Source: an uncultured Alistipes sp.
Lineage (GTDB): Bacteria; Bacteroidota; Bacteroidia; Bacteroidales; Rikenellaceae
DNA: 46,029 nt
Assembly (NCBI GenBank): GCA_944321755.1
Contig: CALUMM010000018.1
Span: 1-46,029, forward strand
Direction of reading: 5' to 3'
Shown here one piece after another: positions 7,755-15,369 of the stretch. How positions within the stretch are numbered: position 1 is the stretch's first letter; each line of letters starts with the position of its first letter. The notes beneath the pieces are model-generated. The model did not search any database. It was not told the origin of the DNA and saw only the letters and a program-made list of their open reading frames with translations. The translations under genes were made by a program, and so were the position numbers.

Positions 7755-9019
7755 GATCGGTTCGTTTTACGGAAAAGGTCCCGGAGTCGGTAGCGTTTGT
7801 TGTCGATGAGCGGCCGCGCCCAGAAGGCGATGCTGACGATATAGCCGATTGTCAGGCAGACGAAGAGCAGCGCCCCGCGCAGCCCGACAAGGTCACCCAG
7901 CCACCCCACGATCAGCGGCCCGAGCGCTCCGCCGGCGATTCCCGTACAGAGGATTCCGGCGAATGACCCGTGGTAGCGGTCGACGGAGTTCAGGCCCAGC
8001 GACATGACGATCGAAAACATCACCGAGATCGAAAATCCCACCGCCGGGAAGGCCGTCAGGGTGACCCGGGCACTGCCGAACAGCGCCGCCAGCAGCGAGG
8101 CGATGGCCAGCACTCCGGCCACCTTCAGCACGTCGCGTGCATCCCAGAGCTTGAGGGCGAACAGCCCGACGAGGCACCCCACGGACATGTAGCCCCAGAA
8201 GCGTCCGACGGTCGGGGCGCCCACCGTCTGCGGGTCGAGGCCGTGGTACTGGCGCAGGAACTCCGAGATCCAGTTGGCAACGCCCTGTTCCGAGGCCGTA
8301 TAACAGAGCATCCCGAGGAAGAAGAGGTAGACATACTTGTTTTTCAGCAGTTCGCGGTAGGAGTGGAGTCCGCCGCTGCGCTCGCTCTCCTGGAGTTCGA
8401 GCCGCGGGAAGCGGACCAACAGCACCACAACGATCACCGCCACGAGGATCACGGCGAAGAGCCAGTAGAGCGAGACCCACGGCAGCGAGGGCGGCGTGAG
8501 CGACTGCAGCCAGCCCGTGAAGCCCGTGAGGGTCTCCCCCGAGGTGAGGCGTTCGACCAGCCCCGCGTAGACGAAGGGGCTGACGAACGACGCCGCACCG
8601 AAGACCAGTTGTCCCATGACCGAGAAGAAGGCGAAGTTCTCCTCGCCGCCCGCCACGCGCGTCAGCGGATTGATCGTCGTCTGCAGCATGGCCATGCCCA
8701 GCCCGATGGTGAACGACGAGGCCAGCAGCACCGGAAAGGTCGGGAAAAGGGCGAAGAGCAGCGAGCCGACGAGCGGCAGCGCAAAGCCCACGCCCAGCAC
8801 GAACTTCTGGCTGAAGTGCTCAATCAGCAGACCGGCCGGAATCGACATGATGCCGTAGGCCAGGAAGAACGACATGGGGATGAAGCCTGCCAGCGCCAGG
8901 TGCTGCAGGCGGAAGTTGTCGATGATGTCGGGAATCAGCGGCCCGATGATGTTCGTGATGAACGAGATCACGAACCAGAAGAGCATGATCAGCCCCACCA
9001 GTGCATAGTTGCGTCTCAT
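7751..9019 (-). CDS. MFS sugar transporter
   Basis: The 422-residue inner-membrane protein has about twelve hydrophobic helices, starting MRRNYALVGLIMLFWFVISF, with the long hydrophilic middle loop typical of the major facilitator superfamily. It most resembles FucP/NagP-type sugar:proton symporters. In this operon it probably imports the monosaccharides or disaccharides released from heparin in the periplasm; the substrate is inferred. The start was chosen two bases after the ROK gene's stop; the longer open frame upstream lacks transporter character. Its stop overlaps the PL15 start by four bases, so a cytoplasmic-membrane transporter and a periplasmic lyase are translationally coupled. Confidence 0.85.
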   Translation of the reverse strand: MRRNYALVGLIMLFWFVISFITNIIGPLIPDIIDNFRLQHLALAGFIPMSFFLAYGIMSIPAGLLIEHFSQKFVLGVGFALPLVGSLLFALFPTFPVLLASSFTIGLGMAMLQTTINPLTRVAGGEENFAFFSVMGQLVFGAASFVSPFVYAGLVERLTSGETLTGFTGWLQSLTPPSLPWVSLYWLFAVILVAVIVVVLLVRFPRLELQESERSGGLHSYRELLKNKYVYLFFLGMLCYTASEQGVANWISEFLRQYHGLDPQTVGAPTVGRFWGYMSVGCLVGLFALKLWDARDVLKVAGVLAIASLLAALFGSARVTLTAFPAVGFSISVMFSIVMSLGLNSVDRYHGSFAGILCTGIAGGALGPLIVGWLGDLVGLRGALLFVCLTIGYIVSIAFWARPLIDNKRYRLRDLFRKTNRS

Positions 9020-9021
9020 CG

Positions 9022-9948
9022 TCACGCCTCCTTTCCGAGAATCAGTCCCGCGGCCCCGAGGCTCCCGGCCCGGTTGCCGAGCTGCGCGGCCACAATTTCG
9101 GTCTCCGCACCGCACACATCCATCATCTGACGCCGCACGCCTTCGCGCAGGCGTTCCAGATAGAAGGGGCCCGCCTCGGAGATCCCGCCCCCGACGACGA
9201 CCCGCTGCGGCGCGAAAAGGTTGATCATCGAGGCGATGCCGTGCGAGAGATACATCCAGTGCTCCTCCAGCGCCCGGACGGCCGCCGCATCCCCCGCTTC
9301 GTAGCGGCGCACCACCTCGCGGCCGTCGGCCTCCGACGCACCGCTCAGTTCGCGGAAACGACGCACCAGCGCCGAAGTCGAGGCGTAGTGCTCCAGGCAC
9401 CCCACCCCGCCGCAGGCACAGCGTTCACCGTCGCACTTGACCGTGATGTGGCCCATCTCCATGCCGCGGCCGCGGTAGCCGCGGAAGAGGCGGCCGTCGA
9501 TCAGCACCCCACAGCCGATCCCGGTTCCCACCGTCACGAAAACCACGTCCGTAGCCCCCCGGGCCGCCCCGTAGAGCGTCTCGCCCAGCGCCATGGCGTT
9601 GGCGTCGTTCCCGGCCACGGTCCCCAGTCCCGTGGCCGCCTCAATCCGCGACGCGAGCGGGACGTTCTCCCAGCCCGCGATATTCTCCGCACCGCCCAGT
9701 ACCGTGCGGCCGTCGGCCGAGACCACGCCCGGAGTGCCGATCCCGACCCCCGCAAGCTCCAGCCCCGCCCCGGCGGCATACGCCCGGCAGGCATCGATGC
9801 CCTTTATGATCTGTTCCAAAACCGCGTCGGCACCCTCCGCAGCCCGGGAGCCGTGCTCCCCGCTGAAGAGAATACGCCCCGACGCGGCGACCACGGCGTA
9901 CTTCACCGAAGTACCGCCGAGGTCGATTCCTATGGCATGGCGTTCCAT
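9022..9948 (-). CDS. ROK-family sugar kinase
   Basis: The 308-residue cytoplasmic protein starts MERHAIGIDLGGTSVKYAVV, the ATP-binding signature of ROK kinases. GTGIGCGVLIDGRLFRGYRG and EMGHITVKCDG follow, then CACGGVGCLEHYAS near residue 175, the CxCGxxGCxE zinc site of true ROK kinases. There is no N-terminal helix-turn-helix, so it is an enzyme, not a repressor. The context points to phosphorylation of a heparin-derived amino sugar such as glucosamine or N-acetylglucosamine. The gene lies 2 bp after the PHP-like gene and 2 bp before the MFS gene, so the three are tightly coupled. Confidence 0.9.
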   Translation of the reverse strand: MERHAIGIDLGGTSVKYAVVAASGRILFSGEHGSRAAEGADAVLEQIIKGIDACRAYAAGAGLELAGVGIGTPGVVSADGRTVLGGAENIAGWENVPLASRIEAATGLGTVAGNDANAMALGETLYGAARGATDVVFVTVGTGIGCGVLIDGRLFRGYRGRGMEMGHITVKCDGERCACGGVGCLEHYASTSALVRRFRELSGASEADGREVVRRYEAGDAAAVRALEEHWMYLSHGIASMINLFAPQRVVVGGGISEAGPFYLERLREGVRRQMMDVCGAETEIVAAQLGNRAGSLGAAGLILGKEA

Positions 9949-9950
9949 CG

Positions 9951-11597
9951 TCAGGCCCGTTCCACCCAGATCGGCGACGACCAGCCCCACTGTCCGTCAC
10001 GCTGGCGCACCCGCACGTAATAGTAATCCGTATCGCGCTGCGCCTCCGTGTCGACCATGCGGTGACCGACGCAGAAGGCCGCCTCGGGCTGCGCACGCTC
10101 GAACTGGACCGCCTCCGAAAGCCAACCCCGCAGGAAGTGCGCCCGCGAACCCTCCAGCAGCTCGGCGAGCGTATGCTCGTAGCTCCGGCCGTTGAACTCC
10201 GCCACGAGCCGCGCCGTGCGCGGAGCCGTGATGTCGAGCACCACGCCCTGCATCGCCGGGGTCATCACGTTGGGATTCTTCGACGAGTAGAGGTCCAGCG
10301 CCACATGCCGCGCGTCGCGCTCCACGACGCGGTTCACCCGCGTGCGGAACTTCGTCTCGCCCGGCTGCGGCGAGGTGAACGCCGCCCCGCGGAAGCAGGT
10401 CTGCAGGTCGGTGATCTCCCCTTCGGTCAACCGAAGGGCGCCCGTCCAGTGGACGTACTCCTCCTCGCGGTTCCAGCCGAAGTTGACCTTCACCTTCGTG
10501 CGGATCACCTCGTCGGAGGGGGCCGCAGCCCGGTGCGGGCCGTTCAGACGCGCCACGCACTGCCCGTTCTTGATCAGATCCACGTAGTCGATGGCGTTCT
10601 GCGCCTCAACATTGAGGTAGATCTCCCGGCGAGAGGCCCGGATCACGTCACCCCCTACCCCGCCGTTGATGCGGAAGTCGATCTTGATCTTGTCGCCCGT
10701 CACGCCGCAGACGTGCCGTTTGCCCATCTGCTCCCACAGCGCATTGCGCTCCAGCGACGGGGCGTAGACGCCGATGCGGCCGTCGCCGTAGCTGCCCGGG
10801 TAACCGGCGTGCTGGTCCGTCGAGCACATCAGGCCGAACTTGTGGCCCTGCTCCAGTCCGTACTGGATCGACCCCTCCCAGATGCGCGGGCCCATGTCGT
10901 GCAGGTAGTCGTAGTCCCCCGTGTCGCTCTCCGCAAGGCCGTGTCTCGAAAACATCTCCACGAACGGCAGCTGCGGGTCGTTATCCGAAAAAGCCGCCCA
11001 GTTGTAGCCCCGGAAACCCGTAATGTAGCCCATGTGGTGCGGTGTGACGTAGCAGGCGTACTCCCGAAGCCGCTCCTTCAGGTCGGGAACCGACGTGCAC
11101 TCCACCAGCGGCACGTCGAAATCCCGGAACAGCGCCACATGGTCGCCGTGCTCCATGCTGTGGCACTCGTAGGAGACGAACGTCAGGAACTCGCCCGGGC
11201 GGTTCGCCGCCTCGACCATCCGGCGGTACTTCTCATAGCCCCCGGCCCGCAGGCGCTTGAAGGCCTCGGTGTGGTAGCCGATGACCCAGTTCAGCCGCGG
11301 GTCGTTCTCGCCCGGGATGTCCGGCCACAGCGCGTGCGGCGTCACCGACACGAAGTCGAGCTGCTGCGCCGCGGCCGCCAGGGCATCCGACAGGTCACCG
11401 TGGCCGTAGGTCACGTTGCAGTGGTTGTGCACATCGCCCCAGAAGACCTTCAGGTCCCGGAGCGAGGGAAAGCCCTTCTTCACCTCGTCGGGAAGCGACT
11501 CCCGATCCCCGAGGCGCGAGCAGCCCGGCAGAGCGTTCACCGCCGCCAGACCCAGCAGGGTCCATCCCGAAGTTTTCAAAAATTCTCGTCTGTCCAT
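9951..11597 (-). CDS. PHP/DUF3604-like metal-dependent hydrolase, Tat-exported lipoprotein, function unknown
   Basis: The 548-residue protein has the N-terminus MDRREFLKTSGWTLLGLAAV followed by NALPGC: a twin-arginine motif (RREFLK) directly before a lipobox. It should be folded, probably with metal, before export and then lipid-anchored. FWGDVHNHCN (about residue 50), VTPHALW, HGDHVALF, TPHHMGY and STDQHAGY form a set of His/Asp motifs like PHP-type phosphoesterases and DUF3604 proteins. The C-terminal part looks like a beta-sandwich. The reaction is unknown. Its place between two sulfatases and a sugar kinase suggests it acts on a heparin substituent or breakdown product. It starts 76 bp after the sulfatase and ends 2 bp before the kinase. 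The start at 11597 was chosen because the Tat signal begins there. Confidence 0.7.
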   Translation of the reverse strand: MDRREFLKTSGWTLLGLAAVNALPGCSRLGDRESLPDEVKKGFPSLRDLKVFWGDVHNHCNVTYGHGDLSDALAAAAQQLDFVSVTPHALWPDIPGENDPRLNWVIGYHTEAFKRLRAGGYEKYRRMVEAANRPGEFLTFVSYECHSMEHGDHVALFRDFDVPLVECTSVPDLKERLREYACYVTPHHMGYITGFRGYNWAAFSDNDPQLPFVEMFSRHGLAESDTGDYDYLHDMGPRIWEGSIQYGLEQGHKFGLMCSTDQHAGYPGSYGDGRIGVYAPSLERNALWEQMGKRHVCGVTGDKIKIDFRINGGVGGDVIRASRREIYLNVEAQNAIDYVDLIKNGQCVARLNGPHRAAAPSDEVIRTKVKVNFGWNREEEYVHWTGALRLTEGEITDLQTCFRGAAFTSPQPGETKFRTRVNRVVERDARHVALDLYSSKNPNVMTPAMQGVVLDITAPRTARLVAEFNGRSYEHTLAELLEGSRAHFLRGWLSEAVQFERAQPEAAFCVGHRMVDTEAQRDTDYYYVRVRQRDGQWGWSSPIWVERA

Positions 11598-11673
11598 ATC
11601 CGTTGCAGTTTTGGGTCGGGGCCGGAACATCGCCCGCACCCCGAATCGATTATTGATGGTTCGTGTTCGTTCG

Positions 11674-13344
11674 TCAGAGTTTGTCCGCCCCCTGGAAGAA
11701 TTCGTACTCCTGTTCACACGGGTCCGTATCCCCGCACTCCCGCTGGAGCTTTTCGAGCTCCCGGTGGAGTTCCTGGCGGATGTCGGCGTAGGCCGGGTCC
11801 CCGTAGACGTTCTGCATCTCGTGCGGGTCGCGCTTCAGGTCGTAGAGCTCCCACTCGTCGACGTCGTTGTAGAAGTGGATGAGCTTGTAGTCGGCGGTCC
11901 GGATGCCGTAGTGGCGCTTCACGGAGTGCCACGACGGGTATTCGTAGTAGTGGTAGTAGACCCCCGTGCGCCACCCCTCGGGAGCCTGGCCGCCCGAGGT
12001 CAGCACCCCGCGCAGCGAACGCCCCTGCATGTCGTCGGGAACCGCCAGCCCCGCCATGTCGACGAACGTCGGCGCCAGGTCGATGTTCATGGCCAGCGCC
12101 CGGCTCCGCGTCCCGGCCTCCACGGCCTTCGGATAGCGCACCAGCAGCGGCGTGCGCTGGCACTCCTCGTACATGAAGCGCTTGTCGAACCAGCCGTGCT
12201 CGCCCAGGAAGAAGCCCTGGTCCGACGTGTAGACGATGATCGTGTTGTCCAGCTCGCCGATCTGCTCCAGGTAGTCCAGCAGGCGGCCGACGTTCTCGTC
12301 CACGGCCTTGATCACCGCGCAGTAGTCCTTCATGTACTGCTGGTACTTCCAGCGCGTCATCTCATCGGGCGTGGCCGTCCGCTTCAGTTGCTCGTACTCG
12401 GCGATGCGCGGCGCGTAGGCCTCGTTCCAACGCGCCTTCTCGGCATCGGTCATGCGGTTGTAGGCCGCCTGGTACTGCATCACGCTGCTCCGCCAGTCGT
12501 TCGCACGCGACACGTCATCCCTGTTCGCGTCGCCCGTCGTCTCCAGCTCGTAGGACTGCGCCAGTTGCTCGGGCGTCATCAGCTTCAGGTCCCACTCGGG
12601 CCACATGTCGCGCCCGATCTCCATCGCCTGCTCGCGCGCGGCGCTCCCGCGTCCCGCGTAGTCGTCCAGCAGGTTGAAAGGCTCGGGGTAGACCCGCGCA
12701 TCGTTCATCCCCAGGTGGCGCTGCGCAGGCATCCAGTTGCGGTGCGGCGCCTTGTGGTAGTAGAGCATCGCAAAGGGCCGCGAAGGGTCACGCCCTTCGA
12801 GGAACGAGATCGCCTTGTCGGTGATGATGTCCGTGACATAGCCCTCCTCGACGCGCTCCTCACCGTTTTCGATAAATTGCGGAGCGTAGTATTCGCCCTG
12901 GCCCACGAGGATGCTCCAGAAATCGAAGCCCTGCGGCGCGGAATTGAGGTGCCACTTGCCGATCATCGCCGTCTGGTAGCCCGCCGCATGGAGCAGTTTG
13001 GGGAAGGTCTGCTGGTCGCCGTCGAACGTGCGCGAATTGTCCGTGAAGCCGTTCACGTGGCTGTACTTGCCCGTGAGGATGCAGGCTCGCGAAGGTCCCG
13101 AAATGGCGTTCGAGACGTAGCAGTTCTCGAAGAGCATCCCTTCGCGCGCCAGGCGGTCCAGGTTCGGGGTCTCGACCAGCAGGCTCCCGTAGCAGCTCAT
13201 GGCCTGCGCCGTGTGGTCGTCGGTCATCATCACCAGAATGTTGGGGCGCTTGGGCTGCCCCCCGCCGCAACCCGCAAGGGTCGCCAGCGTCAGCGGTACG
13301 GCGGCGTAACGAACGCCCGTCCGCAAGGTTTCGAGGTTTTTCAT
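11674..13344 (-). CDS. Sulfatase (S1 family), likely GlcNAc/GlcNS 6-O-sulfatase of the S1_11 type
   Basis: The 556-residue lipoprotein (LATLAGCGGG) has the arylsulfatase fold. RPNILVMMTDDHTAQAMSCYG is the metal-binding N-terminus, written here as its start: NILVMMTDDHTAQ. AISGPSRACILTG carries Ser82, the formylglycine precursor of Ser-type sulfatases, which needs an anaerobic maturase not present in this window. YTSDQGFFLGEHGWFDKRFMYEE is represented by DQGFFLGEHGWFDK, and the C-terminal YKLIHFYNDVDEWELYDLKR segment is typical of the family. Length and motifs resemble the known heparin 6-O-sulfatase BT4656. A periplasmic role removing 6-O-sulfate from glucosamine is inferred. The start at 13344 precedes the lipoprotein signal; the longer frame upstream is repetitive intergenic sequence. 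Confidence 0.82.
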   Translation of the reverse strand: MKNLETLRTGVRYAAVPLTLATLAGCGGGQPKRPNILVMMTDDHTAQAMSCYGSLLVETPNLDRLAREGMLFENCYVSNAISGPSRACILTGKYSHVNGFTDNSRTFDGDQQTFPKLLHAAGYQTAMIGKWHLNSAPQGFDFWSILVGQGEYYAPQFIENGEERVEEGYVTDIITDKAISFLEGRDPSRPFAMLYYHKAPHRNWMPAQRHLGMNDARVYPEPFNLLDDYAGRGSAAREQAMEIGRDMWPEWDLKLMTPEQLAQSYELETTGDANRDDVSRANDWRSSVMQYQAAYNRMTDAEKARWNEAYAPRIAEYEQLKRTATPDEMTRWKYQQYMKDYCAVIKAVDENVGRLLDYLEQIGELDNTIIVYTSDQGFFLGEHGWFDKRFMYEECQRTPLLVRYPKAVEAGTRSRALAMNIDLAPTFVDMAGLAVPDDMQGRSLRGVLTSGGQAPEGWRTGVYYHYYEYPSWHSVKRHYGIRTADYKLIHFYNDVDEWELYDLKRDPHEMQNVYGDPAYADIRQELHRELEKLQRECGDTDPCEQEYEFFQGADKL

Positions 13345-13448
13345 AAAGTTTTGGTTCCGGTCAACGGTTGTTGGTTGTTCGTTGCAAGGGTTTCGCCGGT
13401 CGGCCGACGGAGCGGAGTGTTGAGTCCGCAGGTCCGGGCCGTCCGGAT

Positions 13449-13472
13449 GTCGGGTCGGCTGTCGGGTCGGCT
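13449..13472. repeat. Two copies of a 12-bp repeat between the sulfatase genes
   Basis: The unit GTCGGGTCGGCT occurs twice in a row just past the stop of the upstream sulfatase, within the 137-bp gap between the two genes. No terminator or promoter was recognised in this gap. Confidence 0.6.
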
Positions 13473-13481
13473 GTCGACAGT

Positions 13482-14891
13482 TCACTCCCCGGGTTGGGCG
13501 TAAGGGGTCAGGTTCCGGATCAGGCGCTGCTCGCCGATCCGAACGCCCCACTCGTAAAGCGCCCGGCGCAGGCGGGCAAGCTCCCCGGCATAGCGGCCAT
13601 CGACGGCCAGATTGACCATCTCGCCCGGATCGGCCTGCAGGTCGTAAAGCGCCTCGCGGTTGCGGCCCCACTGGTAGAGCACATACTTGTAGCGGGGCCC
13701 GACGATGCTCCAGCCGCGCATCCCGACGCCCGAAAGCAGCGTCTCGACGAAGACCTCCTCGTGGAGCGTCTCCGCACGCCCTTCGGCCACGGGGCGCAGG
13801 CTCCGGCCCCGGTAACGCGCCGGATCAAGCGCAACGCCCGCATAGTCGCACACCGTGGCGTAGAGGTCCAGCCCTACGTTCGACAGCGCCGCGGTGTTCA
13901 CCGCACCCCGCAGCCCCCGGCCCTTCGGCGACTTGACGATCAGCGGCACGTTGACGACCTCCTCCTGCAGGTTCCATTTCTGGTTCCAGCCGTGGGCCGC
14001 CACGCCGTCGCCGTGGTCCGATAGGAAGAGGATCACCGCATCGTCGTAAAGACCGTATTTTTTGAGCACCCCGACGATCCGCCCCACCTCGCGGTCGACC
14101 CGCTCGACAAAACGGTAGTAGGCATAAAGGTAGCGGCGCCAGTCGTCCTGGGTGTAGGTGTAGGTGTCGTGGTAGCGGGGCGAGGCGGCGCGTTCCAACG
14201 TCAGGGCCTCGGCCGCATAGGTCGAGGGCATGAAGTTCGCCGGAAGGTTCGGGCACTCCCCGGTCGCGAAGGGTTCCAGTTCGCCGTATTGAAGGGTCTC
14301 GTTGCGGCCGTATTCGCAGATCTCGTGCGGATTGAGCAGCGACGCCACCAGGAAGAGGGGTTTGTCGCCGTCGTAATCCCCGAGCGCCTCGTCGCACGCC
14401 GCAGCCAGCGTCGGATCGCCCATCTCCGCGATGCGCCGGAATCCCGTCCCCGAATCGGGGAGGTTCACCTCCGGGACGTGCCACTTCCCGGCGTAGAGGC
14501 ATTCGTAACCCGCCGCCGCGATGCGGTGCCCGATCCCTTCGCGCATGGCTTCGGCCGTCGGGCGCACGCCGTTGTCGGTGGCCCCCACCTCGAAGGGCAT
14601 CCGGCCCGTAATGAGCGAAGCCCGGCACGGTCCGCTCAGCGGATAGGGGCAGTAGGCCCGCGTGAAACGCACGCCGTCGGCCGCCAGGGAATCCATCGCC
14701 GGGGTCCGGACCCACGGATTCCCGGCACACGACAGGGCTCCGGCGGTCTGCTGGTCGGTCATGATGACGATGATGTCGGGTTGTCGCCCCGCAGAGGTTG
14801 CGGGTTTCGGGTCGGGAGCGGCGGAGGCATTCGCGGCCCCCGCCAGGGCGGCAAGAGTCGCCGCCAAAGCGGAAGTGTTCAGGTCGGTCAT
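13482..14891 (-). CDS. Sulfatase (S1 family), second heparin sulfatase of uncertain specificity
   Basis: The 469-residue protein has an Ala-rich N-terminal signal region (SALAATLAALAGAANASA) and the sulfatase motifs DIIVIMTDQQTAGALSC and YPLSGPCRASLITGR. Ser86 is the predicted formylglycine residue (S-x-P-C-R). LFLSDHGDGVAAHGWNQKWN holds the conserved metal and substrate-side residues. It is shorter than the neighbouring sulfatase and has a different C-terminus (YKYVLYQWGRNREALYDLQA). It could be the 2-O-sulfatase (S1_9) or an N-sulfatase that the pathway otherwise lacks here; sequence reading alone does not decide. It is the first gene of the six-gene operon, with about 118 nt of leader after the predicted promoter. 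The next gene starts 137 bp later. Confidence 0.82.
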   Translation of the reverse strand: MTDLNTSALAATLAALAGAANASAAPDPKPATSAGRQPDIIVIMTDQQTAGALSCAGNPWVRTPAMDSLAADGVRFTRAYCPYPLSGPCRASLITGRMPFEVGATDNGVRPTAEAMREGIGHRIAAAGYECLYAGKWHVPEVNLPDSGTGFRRIAEMGDPTLAAACDEALGDYDGDKPLFLVASLLNPHEICEYGRNETLQYGELEPFATGECPNLPANFMPSTYAAEALTLERAASPRYHDTYTYTQDDWRRYLYAYYRFVERVDREVGRIVGVLKKYGLYDDAVILFLSDHGDGVAAHGWNQKWNLQEEVVNVPLIVKSPKGRGLRGAVNTAALSNVGLDLYATVCDYAGVALDPARYRGRSLRPVAEGRAETLHEEVFVETLLSGVGMRGWSIVGPRYKYVLYQWGRNREALYDLQADPGEMVNLAVDGRYAGELARLRRALYEWGVRIGEQRLIRNLTPYAQPGE

Positions 14892-15015
14892 AAGCGGTTT
14901 CAGGTTTTCGGAGGACCGGGGTTCGAGCAGCCGTGCACGACGCCTCCCCGAAGCAGGCGGGTCGGCGGCAGGCCGCAGCGGCGGAACCGGAGGTCCGTGC
15001 GGTTTTTCAGTATGG

Positions 15016-15023
15016 CAAATTTA
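15016..15023 (-). promoter_or_regulatory. -7 promoter box of the sulfatase/PL15 operon
   Basis: TAAATTTG on the - strand matches the Bacteroidetes TAnnTTTG box. Transcription would start near 15010, giving a leader of about 118 nt before the first sulfatase. No -33 TTTG box is present at the right distance, which fits an activator-dependent promoter. Confidence 0.75.
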
Positions 15024-15093
15024 GGAAAAAGCACACTTCCGTGCCACGGCGTTTGTCCCCAAAATCCCGGATCGTGTGCAAAACTCTTTCGAT

Positions 15094-15121
15094 TTTGTAG
15101 AATCGAATCCCAAATTTGTCC
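15094..15121 (-). promoter_or_regulatory. Predicted regulator operator, copy 1 (for the - strand operon)
   Basis: On the - strand two half-sites, GACAAAT and ACAAA, start at 15119 and 15098 (the A of ACAAA), 21 bp apart. The second starts exactly 75 bp upstream of the T of the -7 box at 15023. The same element occurs at 15159-15186 and 32252-32279. Across the 27 positions from the G before the first ACAAA to the end of the second, 18 are identical in all three. With the 32 kb copy the wider match is 29 of 36 bases. Two more phased half-sites lie downstream (ACACG at 15077 and ACAAA at 15056). Direct repeats two helical turns apart suit an AraC-family dimer. Confidence 0.75.
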
Positions 15122-15158
15122 TAAAACCCCGCCGGAAACCCCTCCCGAGGCCGAAATT

Positions 15159-15186
15159 CGACAAATGCGGCATCCGGTTGCACAAA
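15159..15186 (+). promoter_or_regulatory. Predicted regulator operator, copy 2 (for the three-lyase operon)
   Basis: On the + strand the half-sites GACAAAT and ACAAA start at 15161 and 15182 (the A of ACAAA), 21 bp apart. The second starts exactly 75 bp before the -7 box at 15257. The inner sequence shares the G, ATCC and RTT positions with the other two copies. It points the opposite way from copy 1, so each divergent operon has its own site. Confidence 0.75.
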
Positions 15187-15256
15187 TCTGATACTCCTTT
15201 GCAGAATTTCCGCCGAGGTTTGTGAGATTCTGATAAAAGAGCTCGCCGCTTTGTCG

Positions 15257-15264
15257 TATCTTTG
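15257..15264 (+). promoter_or_regulatory. -7 promoter box of the three-lyase operon
   Basis: TATCTTTG matches TAnnTTTG. The leader to the first PL12 gene would be about 100 nt. No -33 box is seen at the expected distance. The remaining divergent region (14892-15369) holds no other gene. Confidence 0.75.
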
Positions 15265-15369
15265 TCTTTGCGCCGGAATCCCCGGAATCCGCGGTCCGGC
15301 CGCGGAATCCGAAGTCCGCAGACGCCTCCGAAACCCTGAAACCACCCAAACCGAAAACCTGCGACACCT

